In this document: positions 13,862-19,582 of the stretch, piece after piece | Position numbering within the stretch: position 1 is the stretch's first letter | Layout: every line of letters starts with the position of its first letter | From: Syntrophus sp. (in: bacteria) | Lineage (GTDB): Bacteria > Desulfobacterota > Syntrophia > Syntrophales > UBA5619 | Length of the DNA: 19,582 bases | Direction of reading: 5' to 3' | NCBI GenBank assembly: GCA_013824905.1 | Contig: PNOO01000016.1 | Span: 1-19,582 of the forward strand | Made by a program: the position numbers and the translations under genes | Notes under the pieces: generated by a model | What the model was told of the DNA's origin: nothing | The model's input: only the letters and a program-made list of their open reading frames with translations | The model's database searches: none

Positions 13862-16164
13862 TGGAAATCATGGACCGCGAAATCAACATTTACGATTACC
13901 TGCAGGTCGTCATGAAGCACCGCTGGACGATTCTGACGGTCTTCACCGTCATTTTCGTCAGCGTCCTGATCTTCACCTTCACGGCGACGCCCGTCTACCA
14001 GGCCACCGCCCGCGTCATCATCGAGAAGGACGACCCCAAGGTCGTTTCGATCCAGGAGGTGATGACGGTGGATTCGTCGGGTCTGGACTACTACCAGACC
14101 CAGTACAGGATCATCGAGAGCCGCGGTGTGGCCCGCGAAGTGATCCGGAGGCTGAAACTGGGCGAGAGCGAAGAGTTCGTCCCGAAGCCGAAGGATACCT
14201 TCTTTGCCAATATCGGGCGCTCCGTCTCGGAGACGATCGACTCCCTCGAATCGCTGATGAAGACGGAAAAACCGGCGCCCCAAGGGGGGGTGGTTGTCGA
14301 CGAAAGCGAGGAAGAATCACCGCTCGTCACGGCCTTTATCGGCAGGATCAAGGTCACACCCATCCGGAACAGCCGCCTGGTCGACATCGGCTTCGAGGCC
14401 AAGGACCCTGCTCTCTCCGCCAAGATCGCCAACACACTCGCCCAGGCTTACATCGACCTCAACCTGGAGACGAAACTCAAGGCGACCCAAAACGCGATGA
14501 ACTGGCTCAACAGCCGGATCGACGAGGAGCGCAAGAAGGTGGAAAAGGCCGAACAGGCCTTGCTGCGCTATAAGGAGCAGCACAACATCATCACCGATTT
14601 TTCCAAGGACGTCGAGAGCATCACCGCCCAGAAGCTGGCCGCCCTGAACGCCCAGGTCATCGAGGCCGAGGCGAAACGAGTGGAGGCGGAGACCCGTTAC
14701 AAGCAGGCGATCGCCCTGCAGAGGACCCCCGAGATGCTTGATTCGATCCCCGAGGTCCTCAACAACGACCTGATCCGCCAGATCAAGGGGATGGAGGTCG
14801 AGCTCTACAAACGCGGCTCCGAACTATCGAAGAAATACGGGGCGAACCACCCTCAGATTGTCGCCATCAAGAACGAACTGGCGACCCTTCATGCGCGCAA
14901 GGCCGAGGAGGTCAAAAGGGTGATCAACTCGCTGTTCAACGGCTACAAGGTCGCCCAGGCGCGCGAGCAGTCCCTGAAGAGCTCCATGGACCGCCAGAAG
15001 GGGGAGAGCTTCAGCCTCAACGCGAAGGCGATCAATTACAGCGTCCTCAAGCGAGAGGCGGAGAGCACCAAGGAGATGTACGACCTGGTCATCAAGCGCT
15101 TCAAGGAGACGTCGCTCACCGAGAACATCCGGACGGGGAACATCCGTATCGTCGATCCGGCGGAGATCCCCAGGAGTCCCGTAAAACCGAAGAAAACCCA
15201 GAATACCCTGCTGGGCCTCATCGTCGGCCTCTCTCTGGGGATCGGCCTGGCGTTCTTCCTGGAATATCTGGACAACACGATCAAGGTCCCGGATGATATC
15301 AAGGAGCGTTTGAAGATCCCCTATATGGGGCCGGTCCCCGCCTTCAAGACAACCACGGACGGAAATCCAGGCACTCCGCGGAAGCCGCAAGACGATCTGG
15401 TCACGCTCTCATTGCCCAAATCGACGGCGAGCGAGTCCTACCGGGGCATCCGAACGAGCATCCTCTTCTCCGCCGCCGACGCGGCGCCACGGGCGATCCT
15501 GGTCGCGAGCGCGGCCCCCTCCGAAGGAAAGACGGTTACCGTCTCCAACCTTGCCGTCACGATGGCCCAGGCGGGAAACCGGGTCCTCGTCGTCGACTGC
15601 GACATGCGGCGGCCGAGGCTGCACCGGGTATTCAATGTCCCGCGCGACAAGGGACTCTCGAACATCCTCGTGGGAAACTGCACCATCGACCAAGCCATCA
15701 TCCATTCGGCGATCCCCGGGATGGACATCATCCCTTCCGGACCTGTGCCCCCCAACCCATCCGAGATGCTGGGATCGCAGAACATGACCCACTTCATGCA
15801 GAGCGTTCGCGACCATTACGAGATGATCATCCTCGACTCCCCGCCGATCACGGCCGTCACGGATACGGTGATCCTATCGAGGATCGTCGACGGGGTCCTC
15901 ATCGTCATCCGGGCGGGCGAAACGCACCGGGAGATCATCAAGAACGGTATCGGCCTGCTCAAAGCCGCAAATGCCCGCATCTTAGGGGCGATCCTCAACG
16001 GCGTGGAGATGGGACGCGACAGCTATTATTACTACCAGTATTATTACTACTACTACGGCGAGGACGGGGACCGGCATAAGAAGGTCCATCGAAAGAAGCG
16101 GGCAAAGAGCGGCTACGGGAGCGACAAAAAAGAGGACCCCAGGGAAAAGGCTGCCCGGATCTAG
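13861..16164 (+). CDS. Wzc-like polysaccharide co-polymerase and tyrosine kinase
   Basis: This 767-residue inner-membrane protein controls chain length and export. An N-terminal Wzz domain (INIYDYLQVVMKHRW and first membrane helix at about 20-45) is followed by a long periplasmic coiled-coil region (about 200-400). The PIPRSP-like stretch ending in SPVKPKKT and the second helix (about 450-467) come next. The cytoplasmic BY-kinase has Walker A SAAPSEGKT (about 550-558), Walker A' VLVVDCDMRRP (about 575-585) and Walker B MIILDSPP (about 655-662). The tail carries a tyrosine cluster, YYYY-Q-YYYYYY at 722-732, for autophosphorylation, then a Lys/Arg-rich end. ATG 13870 is an alternative start. 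It is coupled to the Wza-like gene and works with it as the export pump. Confidence 0.92.
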   Translation: MEIMDREINIYDYLQVVMKHRWTILTVFTVIFVSVLIFTFTATPVYQATARVIIEKDDPKVVSIQEVMTVDSSGLDYYQTQYRIIESRGVAREVIRRLKLGESEEFVPKPKDTFFANIGRSVSETIDSLESLMKTEKPAPQGGVVVDESEEESPLVTAFIGRIKVTPIRNSRLVDIGFEAKDPALSAKIANTLAQAYIDLNLETKLKATQNAMNWLNSRIDEERKKVEKAEQALLRYKEQHNIITDFSKDVESITAQKLAALNAQVIEAEAKRVEAETRYKQAIALQRTPEMLDSIPEVLNNDLIRQIKGMEVELYKRGSELSKKYGANHPQIVAIKNELATLHARKAEEVKRVINSLFNGYKVAQAREQSLKSSMDRQKGESFSLNAKAINYSVLKREAESTKEMYDLVIKRFKETSLTENIRTGNIRIVDPAEIPRSPVKPKKTQNTLLGLIVGLSLGIGLAFFLEYLDNTIKVPDDIKERLKIPYMGPVPAFKTTTDGNPGTPRKPQDDLVTLSLPKSTASESYRGIRTSILFSAADAAPRAILVASAAPSEGKTVTVSNLAVTMAQAGNRVLVVDCDMRRPRLHRVFNVPRDKGLSNILVGNCTIDQAIIHSAIPGMDIIPSGPVPPNPSEMLGSQNMTHFMQSVRDHYEMIILDSPPITAVTDTVILSRIVDGVLIVIRAGETHREIIKNGIGLLKAANARILGAILNGVEMGRDSYYYYQYYYYYYGEDGDRHKKVHRKKRAKSGYGSDKKEDPREKAARI

Positions 16165-16213
16165 CCCCGGATCTCCGGAAAGGCCGGCCAGGATAGAAGG
16201 ACTCCATACCCTC

Positions 16214-18271
16214 CTAGAAGCTGGGGTCCATGTCGAACTTTCTGACCCCTTCGGGGAGCTGGGCGGGGTCGACCGTTTCCGCGTTTTCCGGGGTCGTCCC
16301 TTCGAGGAAGGCCTCGAATCTCGCCCCTTTGGTCCAGAACTTGGCAGGCGCTCCTGTTTTCGGATCCACCTTGGTAAAAACGATTCCCTCGGGGATGGGG
16401 AAGACCTCGACCGGCATCCCCTCGAGGGCCTTTTCTGCAAAATAGAGCCAGATCGGCGCCGCAGCGCGGCCGCCGACCTCCTGCTTGCCGAGAGGTCTCT
16501 CCTGATCAAAGCCCACCCAGACGCCGGCGACCAAAGACGGCGTAAAGCCCAGAAACCAGGCGTCCCTCGTGTCATCGGTCGTCCCGGTCTTTCCGGCGAC
16601 CGGCCGGCCGATTTTCTTCACCCGCTGCCCTGTTCCGCTTTCCACGACGTCCTGCATGACATAGCTCGTCATAAAGGCGATCCGCGGGTCGATCACCTGC
16701 TCGACCTTTGGTTGCGCCTCCTCAAAAACATGTCCGGTCCGATCGACGATCTTTTTGATGAAAAACGGCTGCACGCGCTTCCCTTCATTGGCCAGGACAC
16801 CGTATGCCCGGACCAGTTCCTGGAGGGTGGTCCCGGAGGTCCCGAGGGCTATCGAGAGATTCCGGGAAAGGGGTGAGGTAATCCCCATATTGGCAGCGTA
16901 GGCTGTGGCGTAATCGATACCGATCTCCTCGAGGATCTTGATGGTGATGATGTTTCGGGAATGGACCAGGGCGTTGTGCAGCGTTGTCGGCCCGAGGAAT
17001 TTCTCGTCGAAATTCTTCGGCTTCCAGAGTCCGTCGGGACTGGAGGGATCCGGATAGACGATGGGGGCATCCACGATCACTGTCGAGGGGGTCATCCCCT
17101 TGTCGAAGGCCGCCGTGTAGATAAGCGGTTTGAAGGCCGAACCGGGTTGGCGCCGGGACTGGGTTGCGCGGTTGAATTCGCTGTGGTTGAAGTCGCGCCC
17201 CCCGACCATCGCGCGGATCGCACCGTTTTTGGGATCCATCGCAAACAACGCCCCCTGGACGAGCCCCTTTTCATAGCGCTCGCGTTCCTCCATCTCCTTG
17301 AGACCCCTGTCCACCGCCTCGCGAGCCGCTTTCTGCATCTGAATGTTCAGGGTCGTGAAGACTTCAAGCCCCTCCTTGTAGAGGACATCACTGCCGTATT
17401 TCTCCTGGACGTAGCGGCGGATGTTCTCGATGAAATAGGGGGCGATCTTGTCCTTGGGCTTGATGGAACGAAACTTGAGCTTCGTGGAGAGCGCCCGGTT
17501 CCTCTCTGTCTTTGTGATGTACTCGTCTTCCAGCATCCGGGACAGGACGTAGGCCTGCCGCTGGTATGCCTTGTCGGGGTGAAGGTAGGGGGAGTAGTTG
17601 CTGGGGGCCTTGGGAAGGCCGGCCAGCAAGGTCGCTTCCGCGAGCGTCAGGTCGCGCGCGCTCTTTCCGAAATACCCCTGAGATGCGGCCTCGATCCCGT
17701 AGGTCCCATGGCCGAGATAGATGTGGTTCAGATAGAGGGTAATAATCTCTTCTTTTGTCAGGTACTTGTCTATCTTGTATGCGAGGAGCGCCTCCTTGAT
17801 CTTCCTCATGTAGCTCTTCTCCGGGGAGAGGTAGAGGAGCTTGGCGACCTGCTGGGTGATGGTGCTTCCCCCCTGGACGATGCGCCCCGCTTCGATATTT
17901 TTGAAAAAGGCCCGGGACATACTCTGCATGTCGAAACCCTTGTGCTGGAAGAAGCGGGCGTCCTCGGCGGCGACAAAGGCCTGAATGGCGATCTTCGGGA
18001 TGTCCTCGTACTTGATGACTTTCCGGTCTTCAAGGAAGAACTCGTCGATCAGCTCGTTATTGTCCGCATAGACCCGTGTCGTGATGCTGGGACGGTAATC
18101 CTTCAGGGCGGCGATGCTGGGGAGCTCCTTGAGTAGGAGGTAATACAAGAGACTGCTCCCCGCCAGTGCGGCGCCGACAAAGAGGGTGAGAAATACGACG
18201 ATGATGATCCCCAGGACGGAGCGCCGCGAGGACGATTTCCGACGCTGGGCGACAGGCTTGACGGGGGTCAT
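16214..18271 (-). CDS. Class A penicillin-binding protein 1A
   Basis: This 685-residue bifunctional peptidoglycan synthase has a basic cytoplasmic start and a single membrane helix at about 19-47. The GT51 glycosyltransferase domain has the catalytic Glu103 in AAEDARFFQHKGFD and the GGSTITQQVAK motif at 134-144. The transpeptidase has SAFK at 378-381 (nucleophile Ser378), SRN at 438-440 and KTGT at 561-564. All key residues are present. Its ATG overlaps the tatC stop by four bases (ATGA), so translation is probably coupled. It ends convergently with the Wzc-like gene, 49 bases apart, and no clear terminator is visible in that gap. Confidence 0.95.
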   Translation of the reverse strand: MTPVKPVAQRRKSSSRRSVLGIIIVVFLTLFVGAALAGSSLLYYLLLKELPSIAALKDYRPSITTRVYADNNELIDEFFLEDRKVIKYEDIPKIAIQAFVAAEDARFFQHKGFDMQSMSRAFFKNIEAGRIVQGGSTITQQVAKLLYLSPEKSYMRKIKEALLAYKIDKYLTKEEIITLYLNHIYLGHGTYGIEAASQGYFGKSARDLTLAEATLLAGLPKAPSNYSPYLHPDKAYQRQAYVLSRMLEDEYITKTERNRALSTKLKFRSIKPKDKIAPYFIENIRRYVQEKYGSDVLYKEGLEVFTTLNIQMQKAAREAVDRGLKEMEERERYEKGLVQGALFAMDPKNGAIRAMVGGRDFNHSEFNRATQSRRQPGSAFKPLIYTAAFDKGMTPSTVIVDAPIVYPDPSSPDGLWKPKNFDEKFLGPTTLHNALVHSRNIITIKILEEIGIDYATAYAANMGITSPLSRNLSIALGTSGTTLQELVRAYGVLANEGKRVQPFFIKKIVDRTGHVFEEAQPKVEQVIDPRIAFMTSYVMQDVVESGTGQRVKKIGRPVAGKTGTTDDTRDAWFLGFTPSLVAGVWVGFDQERPLGKQEVGGRAAAPIWLYFAEKALEGMPVEVFPIPEGIVFTKVDPKTGAPAKFWTKGARFEAFLEGTTPENAETVDPAQLPEGVRKFDMDPSF

Positions 18272-19071
18272 GGGTTCTTTTCTTCCTTCTCTTCCGGCAT
18301 CCCTTCCTCGGGGACCCCGGTCTCATCCGGCGCGGGTTTCTTCCCGCCGGCGAACCGTGCCACAAAAATGCTCACCTCATAGAGAAGCATCAGCGGGATT
18401 GCCATCAGGAACTGGCTGATGGCATCGGGGGAGGGGGTCAGGATAGCGGCGGCGATGAAGATGATGAGGATGGCGTAGCGTCTTTGTTTTGCCAGCATCT
18501 TTGCGTTGACGATGCCGAGCTTCGCCAGGAAGAAGATGAAGACCGGCATTTCAAAGGACAGGCCGAAGGCCAGGAGGAACTTCAAGGTCAAGTCGAGATA
18601 CTCTCGGAAAGAAATCATCGGCTTGAGGGCATCGGTGGAAAAGCTCACGAAAAAAGCGAAAGCCGGCGGCAGGGCGATGAAGTAGCCGAAAAGGACGCCG
18701 CCGCCGAACAAAATCGAGGAGAAAAAGATAAAAGGAAGGACGTATTTTTTCTCGTTCCGGTATAAACCTGGGGAGATGAAACGCCAGATCTCGTACAGCG
18801 TATAGGGGGCGGTGAGCAGCAGAGAGGCGAAAAAGGCGATCTTCATGTGGATGAAGAAGGCCTCCGGAAGTCCCGTAAAGATCAACGTACTCTGGGCCGG
18901 CATGGCGTCGACAAGGGGTTTGGTAATGACCCGGAAAGACCATTCCTTGAACAAGTAGCAGACGCCGAAGCCGATGCCGACGACGATGAGAACTCGTATG
19001 AGCCTCGTCTTGAGCTCCTCAAGATGAGAGATCAGGGACATTTTTTCCTCTTCGGGTTTGTTGTTTTCCAT
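18268..19071 (-). CDS. tatC: Sec-independent (Tat) translocase subunit TatC
   Basis: This 267-residue polytopic membrane protein is the receptor for twin-arginine signal peptides. Visible features are the cytoplasmic N-terminal ISHLEELKTRL, six hydrophobic helices, LPEAFFIHMKIAFF, YTLYEIWRFISPGLYRNEK around the first cytoplasmic loop, FGLSFEMPVFIFFL, and LTPSPDAISQ before the last helix. A charged Glu/Lys/Pro tail follows. ATG 19071 has little ribosome-binding sequence. Met11 at 19041 has GAGG five bases upstream and would give MSLISHLEEL, so the true start may be there. It lies between tatB (gap of 30 bases) and the PBP1A gene. Confidence 0.96.
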   Translation of the reverse strand: MENNKPEEEKMSLISHLEELKTRLIRVLIVVGIGFGVCYLFKEWSFRVITKPLVDAMPAQSTLIFTGLPEAFFIHMKIAFFASLLLTAPYTLYEIWRFISPGLYRNEKKYVLPFIFFSSILFGGGVLFGYFIALPPAFAFFVSFSTDALKPMISFREYLDLTLKFLLAFGLSFEMPVFIFFLAKLGIVNAKMLAKQRRYAILIIFIAAAILTPSPDAISQFLMAIPLMLLYEVSIFVARFAGGKKPAPDETGVPEEGMPEEKEEKNP

Positions 19072-19101
19072 GCGATGTCTTGCCGGGATTCCTGTGAGGG
19101 G

Positions 19102-19416
19102 TCAGGCCTGAGATTTGGGGTCAGTCGTCTTTGGGACATCATGATCCGCAGGGGTGGGTGCGGCAGGCGGCGCCGCGGCTTCCTTTTCTGCTTCCTTGCC
19201 GTAAAGCAGCGAATCCTTGAAACCGTCCATGTCTTTCTTTAGCTCTTCCGTTTTCAGCGTTTCCTTGAGCGTATCGGTGGCGCTTTCGGTCACCTTGCGG
19301 AACTCGAAAAGGCCTTTTCCCAGAGCCTTGGCAATATCGGGCAGTTTCTTAGGGCCCACCACAAGCAGGGCGATCACTGCAATCACCAGCAGTTCCGGCA
19401 TTCCGATACCAAACAT
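19102..19416 (-). CDS. tatB: TatA/TatB family translocase subunit, probably TatB
   Basis: This 104-residue protein has the classic start MFGIGMPELLVIAVIALLVV: one N-terminal helix with Glu8, followed by the hinge GPKKLP (21-26). An amphipathic helix KALGKGLFEFRK and an acidic then Ala/Pro-rich tail come after. It works with TatC in recognition and export of folded proteins. MFGIG and the Glu in PELL favour TatB over TatA, but short family members of some phyla serve both roles. AAGGGG lies seven bases before the ATG. It is the first gene of the tatB-tatC-PBP1A operon. Confidence 0.9.
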   Translation of the reverse strand: MFGIGMPELLVIAVIALLVVGPKKLPDIAKALGKGLFEFRKVTESATDTLKETLKTEELKKDMDGFKDSLLYGKEAEKEAAAPPAAPTPADHDVPKTTDPKSQA

Positions 19417-19472
19417 AACCTAACCCCTTCAGACGGATGGTTTTGAAAATCTATCCTATCCATCCTGTGCTA

Positions 19473-19502
19473 TCTATACCTGTAGTCGGAAATGTTTGTC
19501 AA
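19473..19502 (-). promoter_or_regulatory. Sigma70-like promoter of the tat operon
   Basis: On the minus strand TTGACA (19497-19502), 18 bases, TATAGA (19473-19478). A transcript from near 19466 would carry a leader of about 50 bases to tatB. The rest of 19417-19582 shows no gene. Confidence 0.65.
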
Positions 19503-19582
19503 TGCTTTTTCCGGAAGGCCTGGTGCTGCAAAATCTTTTGCTATGCTAAGGCTTGTGTTAGAAGCGATCTCCAATCGGGATC

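Noticed and set aside
16165..16213. Bidirectional terminator between the Wzc-like and PBP1A genes
   Set aside because: CCGGATCTCCGG and GGCCGGCC are short GC-rich near-palindromes without a T run on either strand.
19031..19045. AGGGACATTTTTTCC near the tatC start as a possible extra REP copy
   Set aside because: Only six or seven core bases match, there is no palindromic arm, and the sequence encodes the conserved start of TatC.

Overview
The window looks like a piece of a GC-rich Gram-negative chromosome carrying an envelope and exopolysaccharide region. The gene mix (Wza-type export lipoprotein, fused Wzc-type co-polymerase and tyrosine kinase, ligase/polymerase with a TPR-like tail, B12-type radical SAM enzyme, TatB-TatC next to a class A penicillin-binding protein) is reminiscent of Desulfobacterota/deltaproteobacteria. 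That placement is an inference and no taxonomic marker gene is present.

Left accessory part (1-4713). It holds the 3' end of a RelE/ParE-like toxin gene, a short SWIM zinc-finger remnant, a first REP-associated tyrosine transposase (RAYT1), an O-antigen ligase/polymerase gene, a small secreted cysteine-rich protein, and a second RAYT (RAYT2). Each RAYT is flanked by an inverted pair of its own short palindromic repeat: family A (core ATAGGGACAGATACCTAT) around RAYT1 and family B (core ATAGGGACAGCGCCCAT) around RAYT2.

Minus-strand block (4704-10450). It is transcribed leftward from 10450: a family 2 glycosyltransferase, a B12-binding radical SAM protein, a NodU/CmcH-type carbamoyltransferase and a GT-C (PMT/ArnT-like) membrane glycosyltransferase. 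Family B repeats have entered this block heavily. Three copies lie inside the membrane glycosyltransferase gene, one inside the carbamoyltransferase gene and one inside the radical SAM gene. All five keep the frame and encode almost the same octapeptide (KIGTAPIF, KIGTAPNF or KMGAVPIF) in either orientation. This RAYT/REP pair, apparently able to add peptide segments to proteins, is the most interesting feature of the window.

Plus-strand export block (10588-16164). It holds a secreted Ala/Thr-rich protein, an outer-membrane beta-barrel protein, a Wza-like lipoprotein and a Wzc-like protein with a polytyrosine tail. Two strong promoter-like sequences overlap at their -10 hexamers in the divergent gap at 10451-10587 and would drive the two blocks in opposite directions. 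Together the blocks would build, modify, polymerise and export a polysaccharide.

Right end (16214-19582). This is a minus-strand tatB-tatC-PBP1A operon with a good sigma70-type promoter at 19473-19502. No family A or B repeat was found to the right of 8515.
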